Below the pieces are notes generated by a model that saw only the letters and a program-made list of their open reading frames with translations, was not told the DNA's origin and made no database searches. Source: Spisula solida (taxonomy: Eukaryota > Mollusca > Bivalvia > Venerida > Mactridae). Taken from it: DNA of 64,000 bases. Made by a program: the position numbers and the translations under genes. Where the stretch lies: NCBI GenBank assembly GCA_947247005.1, contig OX365951.1, positions 34,492,899-34,556,898 on the forward strand, written 5' to 3'. This document shows positions 60,201-64,000 of this stretch, piece after piece; within the stretch, counting starts at the first letter, position 1; each line of letters starts with the position of its first letter.

Positions 60201-61755
60201 TCAATATGGCGGTCATAAGTTCATACGATTGTCCGAGGTGTCACGATTGAGTTAAAACCAGGGGAGGTAATACCTCTGTTACTAAGCAACAGAGTTCTTA
60301 CCTCCCATACTGCCTTGTTAATTTATTATCTTTTTTAATGTTTTCTAGATATTGGCCTACTCTAGTTTTTGGAATATTTTTAAACATCATTAAAAAATAA
60401 AAGAAAATTTATGAGCTACCGAATATCGCATTTTAAACAACTTTTGTTATTCTATTGGCAGCCATTTTTCATTATCATTCTTTCAGTGCGGAATTGTAAC
60501 ACAAATTTCCAAACCCATTAGTGAATTCGAACTCTGACCAAATCACGTGACAGGTGTTACCATAAAGCAGATCGATATCCGCAGGCCTTACGGCCTGCTG
60601 ATAGTCCGCTATAAATCAAATCATACTTTGTTTTAATTTGCCTCTAGGTTTAAAGTCAAACTTATTCTTCCACAAGTTAGTAATCTAGGAGAAGGGGACT
60701 GCTAGAACAAGTGATATCTTCTTAAGGGGCTCAATTTGACCTAGGTTGCTCACCTTTCGTAGCAGTGCATGCATACCCTGTGATTTGACCTAGTGACTTA
60801 GTTCTTGGCCCCAGATGACCCAATTTCAAACTTGACCTAAATTTTGTTGAGTCGATCATTGTGACCAAGTTTCATAAGGATTAGGCTAAAATGTTGACTA
60901 CACAACGTTTTCCTATGATTTGACCTTGTGATCTAGTTTTTGACCCTAGATGACCCAATATCAAACTTGACCTAGATTTTGTTGAGATAATGATTGTGAC
61001 CAAGTTTAATTAAGCTTGGGTCAAAATTGTGACTTCTAGTGACTACACACTGTCAAGGTTTTTCTATGATTCTTGTGATTTAGTTTTTTTGACCCCGGAT
61101 GACCCGATATCAAACTTGACCTATATTTAGTTGAGATGATCATTGTGACCAAGTTTCATAAAGATTAGGCCAAAATTGTGACCTCTAGGGTCTTAACAAG
61201 TAAATTGTTGACGGACGGAAGACGGACGGACGACGAACACGAGTGATCACAAAAGCTCATTCTGTCACTTTGTGACGGGCGAGCTAAAAACATTATATGG
61301 TTTTCTCTAGGACTAATTACAAATGAACCATTGTTTATACTTGTAATTGTAATAACAATCGATTAATATAATGGTTTCACATTGCTGAAGACGCATCAAC
61401 AATTTTAGGGGCTCCACCAGCTTTTGAAATTGAAGGATTATTTTGGTATGCTTGACTAAATTTATGATTTTAAAAACTTGATTTGAAGAGAAAATGACCC
61501 TTTAAACCAAAATCTTGAAGGTCAAAAGTTGCTTTCTGGAAATTTCAAGGGTCAAAGCCCCTTCTACCGAGTCAAATAGAACCCCTGAATTATACAGTAC
61601 TAAATGGCTTACTTATTAAATGGAATATGATTGGCCACCTCCATTGACTGTGCATCAAATCCCAACAATACAAGATTGTTAAAGAATAGTTGCTTTAGGT
61701 CCAACATACTGACATCTATGTCCATCGTGCAAGATATAGTCTTCAAAACTCCCAT
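26869..61755 (-). CDS. HAUS6: HAUS6, augmin-like complex subunit 6, 21 coding exons
   Basis: HAUS6 is a subunit of augmin (HAUS), which recruits gamma-tubulin ring complexes to existing microtubules to nucleate branches in the spindle. Exons, in minus-strand order, are listed separately; every junction keeps phase and the sum is 5,223 nt (1,740 residues plus stop). The N-terminal part matches the HAUS6 N-terminal domain: SMFELPNKRGAEIVLYYLFQ, CWPILDKK..GFRKTC.NWL, LFMSPGGDKFYQMLFHF, then the REMWKQVEDF coiled-coil segment and a GRLNLVSVLQL segment, all with clear counterparts in vertebrate HAUS6. The C-terminal 1,350 residues (exons 12-22) are Ser/Asp/Glu-rich and low in complexity. Human HAUS6 is about 955 residues, so this copy is nearly twice as long. 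Start: Met at 61755, or 61725 ten codons later, both after an in-frame stop. Confidence 0.95.
27983..28123 (-). CDS. HAUS6: HAUS6 exon 21
   Basis: The acceptor is ctatttttag and the donor AGAG|GTACTG. It encodes AEKPPLTKDFLSRSLVTERS and DEIRKMFKQAVEDTPPRG. Phase 1 on both sides. Confidence 0.87.
28824..28907. repeat. HAUS6: 84-bp hairpin in HAUS6 intron 20
   Basis: Arms of about 32 bp (cttcgtccctttggtacaac aaggttgtatct and its complement) with one mismatch and one indel, around an AT loop. A MITE-like fold-back sequence. Confidence 0.8.
29047..29154 (-). CDS. HAUS6: HAUS6 exon 20
   Basis: The acceptor is atattttcag and the donor TTTG|GTGAGTG. It encodes GQLDILSFSTDDVWCINKPL and SADVMSASLQGSLFG. 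Phase 1 on both sides; preceded by a 6.7-kb intron full of repeats. Confidence 0.87.
29220..32706. mobile_element. PIF/Harbinger-like MITE split by a 3.2-kb insertion
   Basis: Its left part (29220-29400) and right part (32657-32706) together resemble the 242-bp element at 23650. Read one base in from each end, the sequence is flanked by CTG on both sides (CWG-type duplication). The composite element 29401-32656 interrupts it. Lies in HAUS6 intron 19. Confidence 0.75.
29401..32656. mobile_element. Composite element with about 550-bp inverted arms
   Basis: The outer ends are inverted copies (gtttaggacctttctccgac gtcat). The left arm occurs twice in tandem (29443-29990 and 30026-30545, about 583 bp apart) and once inverted at 32085-32640. 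Shared blocks include tctaatgaaaatctccaga and tcgcattattttcgacaaaa. The 1.5-kb core has no convincing ORF. Superfamily not recognised. Confidence 0.75.
33962..34101. mobile_element. 140-bp palindromic MITE
   Basis: gaaactcgggtcactgtccg and its continuation to cgtccggg pair with the complementary right arm ending cggacagtgacccgagtttc. Arms are about 57-60 bp with a few mismatches and a short loop. Confidence 0.8.
34700..35470. repeat. Degenerate 120-160 bp tandem repeat with 'accttgacc' blocks
   Basis: About five units each contain 'aagcagaaactgattttcta', 'acagtgaccttgac' and 'acaagctac..acagcaagttt'. Same family as 55330-56200. HAUS6 intron 19. Confidence 0.7.
35874..36008 (-). CDS. HAUS6: HAUS6 exon 19
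   Basis: The acceptor is tatatattacag and the donor GATG|GTAAATT. It encodes ERARPVPRSPDSPLQLLEDE and PREAIVIDSSIRAPN. A SINE begins 17 bases upstream of the acceptor. Confidence 0.87.
36025..36480 (+). mobile_element. Full-length tRNA-derived SINE
   Basis: The head resembles a tRNA: GCGGATTTAGCTCAGTGGTA (A box), anticodon loop CTGTCAA (GTC, Asp-like), B box GGGTTCATTCCC. A body of about 350 bp follows, ending in 'gcgctatataaat' and a (ttta)n tail. It lies antisense to HAUS6, 17 bases from the exon 19 acceptor. Confidence 0.8.
36603..36775 (-). mobile_element. Inverted, truncated copy of the same SINE
   Basis: The reverse complement of the 3' part of the 36025-36480 SINE (about 36290-36475), nearly identical. 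The two form an inverted repeat with a spacer of about 125 bp. Confidence 0.85.
37925..38079 (-). CDS. HAUS6: HAUS6 exon 18
   Basis: The acceptor is ttgttttag and the donor TCAG|GTAGTG. It encodes RTFDENDNLQVEDVLGPEIE and TEDAIVIDKSIHMTPK; the AIVID motif recurs in exon 19. An 84-bp minisatellite starts about 30 bases upstream of the acceptor. Confidence 0.87.
38096..38951. repeat. 84-bp minisatellite, ten near-identical copies
   Basis: The period is exactly 84 bp (the 'acggtttctctg' junction recurs at 38191, 38275, 38359 and so on). Copies appear to differ only at one site (catcc/caccc), in the order T C C C T T C C T T. Because 84 is a multiple of 3 it creates a 337-codon plus-strand ORF that is not a gene. 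Lies in HAUS6 intron 17, next to exon 18. Confidence 0.95.
39005..39085 (+). repeat. Dispersed 'tgtctccca..aaaggg' repeat
   Basis: Similar blocks occur at 37265-37395 and 54035-54195 and, for the downstream part, at 37740-37870 and 40675-40780. The Tigger-like element at 39090 is inserted into this copy. Confidence 0.55.
39090..40660. mobile_element. pogo/Tigger-like element, 1.5 kb, no ORF
   Basis: Ends CAGTAAAACCTCGGTAAT and ATAACGAGGTTTTACTG flanked by TA; the interior has repeated 'nncgagcan' blocks near both ends. CAGT..ACCTCG termini with TA duplications are typical of pogo/Tigger. The 68 bp spanning the left junction are duplicated in tandem (39067-39134 and 39135-39202). No transposase ORF remains. 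Confidence 0.75.
40848..41367 (-). CDS. HAUS6: HAUS6 exon 17
   Basis: The acceptor is ttattttag and the donor GAAAG|GTTTGT. It encodes 173 acidic residues starting GMEAFQTRSEIRRTPELIEA. The donor is weak, but joining to exon 18 keeps phase. Confidence 0.85.
42007..42304 (+). mobile_element. TATGCCCC/GGGGCATA dispersed element, copy B
   Basis: Closely similar to the 23086 copy, with an expanded gacggacgaacgaacgaacg tract. Ends about 20 bases from the HAUS6 exon 16 donor. Confidence 0.85.
42323..42751 (-). CDS. HAUS6: HAUS6 exon 16
   Basis: The acceptor is ctattgcag and the donor TTCTG|GTAAATG. It encodes 143 Ser/Asp-rich residues ending TPTDLLVDEIMGEGEILSPF. Phase 1 on both sides. The donor is about 20 bases from a dispersed repeat. 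Confidence 0.87.
43474..43589 (-). CDS. HAUS6: HAUS6 exon 15
   Basis: The acceptor is gttttacag and the donor GCTA|GTAAGTA. It encodes LQEMSSIPRPRESQ followed by three short Ser-Arg repeats (PSSRKSSQPNSRHSSRPTS). Confidence 0.85.
43857..44090 (+). mobile_element. TATGCCCC/GGGGCATA element, diverged copy C
   Basis: 5'-truncated and diverged, but it keeps 'gaaagctttgtagcaagc', 'gtcaatttgggtt' and 'ggagcataaaaa'. Ends about 10 bases from the exon 14 donor. Confidence 0.75.
44101..44209 (-). CDS. HAUS6: HAUS6 exon 14
   Basis: The acceptor is ttgttacag and the donor ACAAA|GTAAGC. It encodes VETPEAINQISEQMKASVRR then FKSTHLKLD. The donor lies about 10 bases from a dispersed repeat. Confidence 0.85.
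45041..45335 (+). mobile_element. TATGCCCC/GGGGCATA element, copy D
   Basis: Near-identical to copies A and B. Ends about 42 bases from the exon 13 donor. Confidence 0.85.
45378..45483 (-). CDS. HAUS6: HAUS6 exon 13
   Basis: The acceptor is tttttgcag and the donor TTCTG|GTAAGTG. It encodes SVGLGLVGPSPKPSFSPDKG and GGIGVPRLSSS, a Pro/Gly/Ser-rich linker. Phase 0 in, phase 1 out. Confidence 0.85.
45590..45640 (-). repeat. tRNA-like SINE fragment
   Basis: On the minus strand TAGCCTAGTGGTAAAATG (A box) and AGTTCGAGTGC (B box) are followed by a tail with 'aagggagata'-type sequence on the plus strand at 45546. The segment at 56.7 kb is related. Confidence 0.5.
45737..46470. repeat. HAUS6: 39-bp minisatellite in HAUS6 intron 12
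   Basis: About 18 copies of gttgtgtcaagtattgcagt tcatggaaccaatgtattt. The period is a multiple of 3, which produces long false ORFs (186 codons). The central copies (about 45950-46070) are nearly identical and the edges are degenerate. Confidence 0.92.
46471..48489. other. HAUS6 intron 12, remainder
   Basis: AT-rich intronic sequence; I see no repeat family or gene here. Confidence 0.5.
48490..48742 (+). mobile_element. Second GGGCATAATAA dispersed family, copy 2
   Basis: Runs from acaagagatgtttgtaaaac to atggggggcataataa and matches 24103-24372, with an internal deletion. Confidence 0.75.
49002..50817 (-). CDS. HAUS6: HAUS6 exon 12, giant 605-codon exon
   Basis: The acceptor is gtttgttgtag and the donor AAACAT|GTAAGA. 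It encodes about residues 391-996: a short helix (KASIEKLSQKLDS), three imperfect 24-25-residue tandem repeats built on SSQTVSQDFDYLRSLRT, a Cys-containing patch (CMECGPYCVC), and Ser-Pro and PLKDM motifs (PLKDMALDE, SPLKDMSFQSD) in otherwise unordered-looking sequence. The reading frame runs on 30 bases past the chosen donor to a stop at 48972, so a retained intron would end the protein here. Confidence 0.92.
50500..50720 (-). repeat. HAUS6: Coding tandem repeat in HAUS6 exon 12
   Basis: Units recur at 72 and 75 bp (the 'cttgtgacac' block at 50519, 50591, 50666), giving three copies of a 24-25-residue unit. The two HAUS6 5'-most units are nearly identical; the third is diverged. Confidence 0.9.
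51480..51656. repeat. MITE-like copy (TGACTTATTGGGA family)
   Basis: Largely the reverse complement of the 6125-6308 copy; a solo end lies at 53729-53804. Confidence 0.6.
51748..51838 (-). CDS. HAUS6: HAUS6 exon 11
   Basis: The acceptor is ttgttttag and the donor CTGAG|GTAAGAG. It encodes GLPKFEEEVKKLTAQAHLQQ and NYAQNAQTLR, another predicted coiled-coil segment. Confidence 0.88.
52558..52660 (-). CDS. HAUS6: HAUS6 exon 10
   Basis: The acceptor is tactttcag and the donor TCAAG|GTTGGT. It encodes RNVDNTYQGGRLNLVSVLQL, the counterpart of vertebrate GNVYEAGKLNLLTVIQLL. The GTTGGT donor is suboptimal but the phase fits. Confidence 0.92.
52841..53550. mobile_element. 710-bp MITE, TACTGTAAAAGCA ends
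   Basis: Inverted ends tactgtaaaagcatttattt and aaatattctgcttttacagta, with inner 'ttcgcgag' repeats. Lies in HAUS6 intron 9, between exons 10 and 9. Confidence 0.8.
53729..53804. repeat. Solo end of the TGACTTATTGGGA family
   Basis: Contains cactgaatgactcattggga and gaagttgactcgtttataca, matching the termini of the 6125 and 51480 copies. Confidence 0.5.
53831..54004 (-). CDS. HAUS6: HAUS6 exon 9 (coiled coil)
   Basis: The acceptor is gttgcag and the donor AGAAGG|GTGAGT; 58 codons. It encodes VREMWKQVEDF, EREVVESIVQ and VKVPDMLLRECGDEIR, matching vertebrate VRSLWASVNE, EREVVSSVLS and the IPRLLLDRIE region. Confidence 0.95.
54325..54412 (-). CDS. HAUS6: HAUS6 exon 8
   Basis: The acceptor is attttacag and the donor CAACAA|GTAAGAG. 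It encodes SPVKRRSGQSDKFDPEIDPR and TIKRSQRIQQ; basic and probably a linker. Confidence 0.85.
54567..54782 (+). mobile_element. Second GGGCATAATAA family, truncated copy 3
   Basis: Shares 'atgcccccatgacaaccaaa' to 'gaaaccatctggtaaacc' with 24103 and 48490; the terminal GGGCATA end is missing. HAUS6 intron 7. Confidence 0.65.
54824..54931 (-). CDS. HAUS6: HAUS6 exon 7 (coiled coil)
   Basis: The acceptor is tttttttag and the donor GGAAG|GTAGAA. It encodes EYRKLNKEVRELDFQYREEE, a strongly charged helical, probable coiled-coil, segment. Confidence 0.88.
55330..56280. repeat. About 140-bp tandem repeat, six copies
   Basis: The block 'acagtgaccttgaccccacc' recurs near 55390, 55533, 55673, 55811, 55952 and 56081, each followed by 'acaagctac.tacacagcaagtttc'. 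It ends in a gtccgcccgcccgtccgtcgg tract and 'aaccaggattttttttt'. HAUS6 intron 6. Confidence 0.85.
56655..56830 (-). repeat. tRNA-like SINE-like segment
   Basis: The minus strand shows CTAGCCTAGTGGTTGAGCG (A box) with a degenerate B box; 'tcaagcaagggagataac' is shared with the 45.5-kb copy. A weaker relative lies at 57600-57730. Confidence 0.5.
57205..57361 (-). CDS. HAUS6: HAUS6 exon 6
   Basis: The acceptor is gttaacag and the donor GCTGA|GTATGT. It encodes RLRYPTLSQDNLQLGDVIMK and a helical stretch with RHRTNYF and WKETAE. The phase matches both neighbours. Confidence 0.88.
58009..58138 (-). CDS. HAUS6: HAUS6 exon 5
   Basis: The acceptor is cttacag and the donor CTTG|GTGTGT (a weaker donor). 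It encodes SLFMSPGGDKFYQMLFHFSS, the most recognisable HAUS6 motif (vertebrate SLFLSPGGPKFIHLMYHFA). Confidence 0.95.
58616..58697 (-). CDS. HAUS6: HAUS6 exon 4
   Basis: The acceptor is tatttcag and the donor CTCAG|GTACTT. It encodes RDCWPILDKKREQGFRKTC then NWLSNIS, matching the vertebrate CWPPFDQK...FRK.C..W segment. Confidence 0.95.
59581..59676 (-). CDS. HAUS6: HAUS6 exon 3
   Basis: The acceptor is tgttttcag and the donor TTCAG|GTATGT. It encodes SMFELPNKRGAEIVLYYLFQ, the hallmark of the HAUS6 N-terminal domain (vertebrate MFDKPNRDAFHIISYFLF). Confidence 0.95.
59749..60616. mobile_element. Possible MITE with 'tagcggactat' ends
   Basis: cctattttagcggactatgt near the left edge is mirrored by atagtccgctataaat at the right. 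The interior includes 'ctttgctaggcgag' sequence also seen at 62.5 and 63.0 kb. Boundaries uncertain. Confidence 0.4.
60730..61287. repeat. About 140-bp tandem repeat with 'gatgaccc' blocks
   Basis: Three units containing 'gatgacccaatatcaaacttgacc' and 'attgtgaccaagtttcat', ending in a gacggacggaagacggacgg tract and 'gtgacgggcgagcta'. Confidence 0.75.
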
Positions 61756-61775
61756 AGAAACTCTGTATGTTCACA
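61613..61775 (-). CDS. HAUS6: HAUS6 exon 2 (start codon)
   Basis: The acceptor is gtgttacag at the high edge and the donor AATAA|GTAAGCC. Translation from 61755 (MGVLKTISCT) or 61725 (MDIDVS) leads into LFFNNLVLLGFDAQ, which aligns with the conserved LWMYLQALGF start of vertebrate HAUS6. Leaves two bases. Confidence 0.9.
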
Positions 61776-61947
61776 CTGTAACACAGAAAGATAAAATCAT
61801 TTAAAATAATTCTGACAAGGAAAAGGACATTTTTATTTCTATTCATCATTTTGGCATTTATGATTAGATATTTGCTATCAAATATCTTTATTATTGATCA
61901 CCTGTATACGTTAAAAATAAAAAACACATCACAAATCATTAAAACAT

Positions 61948-62096
61948 AAAAATATTCAAGCGTGATGGACGTTGCGAAAACTGGTAAACCATTTAGATCT
62001 TTGATTTTATCAACATCTGCTGTCGAATCGTATTTAGTTTTCGCTGTCGAATCTTAATTACTAGTTGTCGCAACGTTCATCCTGCTGAATATTTTT
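61948..62096. mobile_element. 149-bp MITE in HAUS6 intron 1
   Basis: Inverted ends aaaaatattcaagcgtgatg gacgttgcgaaaac and its partner gttgtcgcaacgttcatcct gctgaatattttt. Confidence 0.7.
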
Positions 62097-62294
62097 ACAT
62101 TAATCTTTTGACAATTTTGGAGGACTTTCTTAAAGTAATTTGTATCTTGGCGAGGAATTACGAAAATATATTCATATATTAGTGATGTTATATGCTTTAA
62201 AATAATCTTGGGCTACAATGCATGATTATCATCCGACATCGTCCCCATTCGAAGTCGGTCCATTCAAACTCTATGAGTTTTGTTGGACTTGGTT

Positions 62295-62350
62295 ATCAAA
62301 AAGCCTGGTGCAAAGATCTTTTTAGTATTGTATTTTTAGATCTTTGCATG
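62295..62350. repeat. Small hairpin
   Basis: ggtgcaaagatct and agatctttgcatggt form inverted arms around an AT loop. Confidence 0.5.
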
Positions 62351-62554
62351 GTGTTACCTTGAAAAGGTTATCCAGCACTCAGTTGTACTTTAGACAAAAC
62401 TCTCACATCACGCCGATTTATTTAAATACCATGCAAAGTTTGTTAGCAGACACTTGCCTAACTAAGTCCCTACCGAGTACATTTTAGAAGTGCTTTGCTA
62501 GGTCTAGATACAAGGAGACGCTACCAGTGCTCGACAATAGCATTCCGTTAATCA

Positions 62555-63003
62555 GGGGCATGTTCGTAGCGTCTGTTCCAAACACTGTGCGGGATGTTCT
62601 ACTCCGAACAACTTACGAACAAAACGGAACTGTCCTGCACAGTGTGCCGAATGTTCTACTCCAAACACCTTACGAACAAAACGGAACACAAAGTAAAATG
62701 TTAAAGATGACCAAAATTGTAGTTGCAGCCGTATTATTGGAGGAAGAAATATGCATGTGGATATATTTAAGTGCGACTGTTAGCCCACAATGGTATATAA
62801 TTGGAAAATATATTTATTATATTATATTTTATTACACAAGCGGCCATTATTCTTGCTGTAATCACGTGACTGTTCAGGCTGCACCACCTCTGTGGCGGGC
62901 ACAGAAAGAACATGTTCCGAACAGTGTTCCGGTTTGTTCGTAAGTGTGTTCCACTGTCCGGGATGTGCGGAACATGTGCGGAACAGCGTTCCGAACGCGC
63001 CCC
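62555..63003. mobile_element. 449-bp MITE with GGGGC ends
   Basis: GGGGCATGTTCGTAGCG...TGTTCC at the left is inverted at the right (ggaacagcgttccgaacgcgcccc). It contains two 57-bp direct repeats near the left end (gaacaacttacgaacaaaac ggaac). Confidence 0.7.
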
Positions 63004-63510
63004 AGCACTTTGCTAGGCGAGCGCTACCAAGCGTTTTCTTGTGTAATGTACCACTTTGGTAGCTCTTTGCTGTGCAACAGTCTATCTGCATGTGTTCGTC
63101 GGTAGCATACAATTGGTTTACTTTGAATGCTAAATTATTAAATACTAAGCGCTTTTTATCTTAAGCAAGCCAAAGACGTATATTTAGGTCTTTGAGCAAG
63201 CCGTTTCCAAGCATAGCGCTATCGTGACTAAACTGGATTCTCTGTCCTTCACGTGAAAAAAACATCATGTTACAAAAGAATAATGCAAAACTATAGGTCA
63301 AAATAGGCTAGTTCATTAGTTAACTGTCCGCGAAAAAGCAAATGAAAGGAAAACACTAATTTCAAGGGCAGATAACTCCTAATTTGTTGATGTTTTTTGG
63401 TCAAAATTTGACAGCCTTCAAGTTCAGTAAAAAAGACATGTTGATTTAAAATGTGATTTTAAAATTAGTCAAGCAAGAATGTTTTCTTATTTCGGTAATG
63501 CAATACTTAC

Positions 63511-63650
63511 AACTCCTCGAATCGATTTCATAAAAAGTGAATAACGTTCATTTTCATTTTGTTCGGACAAGTTGAATAGCGCCGCCACGGTGTCAGAGTA
63601 AAATTCTACTCGTGAACTTTTTCCGGAAGTTTACGGTCACCAACGTTAAC
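63511..63650 (-). other. HAUS6: HAUS6 putative 5' UTR exon 1
   Basis: A donor (GTT|GTAAGTATT on the minus strand, exon edge 63511) precedes the coding exons. Phase-0 joining to exon 2 reaches a stop within about ten codons and no ATG opens a frame into exon 2, so it is best read as untranslated. The upper boundary, given as about 63650, is a guess. Confidence 0.45.
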
Positions 63651-63700
63651 AATGTTTTTTAGAAAAAGGTAAATTGATTTATTCCTTGGCATTTCTTCAT
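63600..63700. promoter_or_regulatory. Possible HAUS6 promoter, perhaps bidirectional
   Basis: The region just upstream of the HAUS6 5' exon has local CpGs (gcgccgccacgg at about 63579). On the plus strand, ATGTTTTTTAGAAAAAG|GTAAAT at 63652 could be a tiny first coding exon of a divergent gene. No TATA box is evident. Weak evidence. Confidence 0.25.
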
Positions 63701-64000
63701 TATTTTGTTTTAATTCAGGTGTTTTGTTATATGATACGAATAAATTATTACCTTGCTTTCAATGACTTGATGAATTTTATTGTATTTTTACCCATCATAT
63801 TCTAGCCTCTAGGGCCCGCATATTCTATTAGTATTTGTACAGTACTCAAACAAGTTCGTAACAAAATATTTGGCAGAATTATAAGCTTTTAATTGATATA
63901 GAAAACACTGAAACGTATCGTACCTGGTACGAAACGTGCGGCACGTGATTTTTCCTTGAACGCAGGGCAGGGAATCCATGCTGACTTTATTTCAGAGAGA

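Noticed and set aside
62527..62943. 138-codon plus-strand ORF
   Set aside because: Almost entirely inside a GGGGC-ended MITE with internal direct repeats; no homology visible.
63511..63620. Coding first exon of HAUS6 reading NLSEQNENERYSLFMKS
   Set aside because: It has no upstream ATG in frame and meets a stop soon after joining exon 2, so it is treated as 5' UTR.

Overview
This is a stretch of animal genomic DNA: AT-rich, with short exons bounded by GT/AG splice sites, long repeat-filled introns, tRNA-derived SINE-like copies, MITEs and minisatellites. The repeat style (GACGGACGG-type dispersed elements, TATGCCCC-ended elements) and the divergence of both proteins from vertebrate relatives suggest a lophotrochozoan invertebrate, probably a bivalve mollusc. 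That placement is inference; nothing here fixes the species.

Two protein-coding genes can be rebuilt exon by exon. (1) On the plus strand, about 12.74-21.74 kb, is a SLC17-family (sialin/vesicular-glutamate/phosphate-type) major facilitator transporter: 11 exons, about 508 residues, with an AATAAA 60 bases after the stop. All ten splice junctions keep phase. Exon 8 lies in a different frame from the longest local ORF. (2) On the minus strand, 61.76 down to 26.87 kb, is a complete HAUS6 gene (augmin-like complex subunit 6): 21 coding exons, all phase-consistent, about 1,740 residues, plus a likely untranslated first exon at about 63.5 kb. Exons 2-11 encode the conserved N-terminal half. Exons 12-22 encode a very long, Ser-rich, low-complexity C-terminal half that includes one 605-codon exon. 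The two genes are convergent (tail to tail), separated by about 5 kb of repeats, and have no evident functional link.

Layout: 1-12.7 kb has no supported gene but holds degenerate tandem repeats, hairpins, a tRNA-Leu-like sequence and a 41-bp minisatellite with a 205-bp higher-order unit. 12.7-21.8 kb is the transporter with MITEs in its introns. 21.8-26.9 kb is an intergenic repeat cluster. 26.9-63.7 kb is HAUS6, whose introns carry an 84-bp and a 39-bp minisatellite, a full SINE touching a splice acceptor, a PIF/Harbinger-like element split by a composite inverted-repeat element, a pogo/Tigger-like element and several MITEs. 63.7-64 kb is upstream sequence that may include the first exon of a divergent gene.

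I found no CRISPR array, rRNA, operon-like system or clearly novel multi-gene system. The most interesting items are the enlarged HAUS6 with internal repeats, the unusual SLC17 paralogue, and the way repeats crowd against HAUS6 splice sites.
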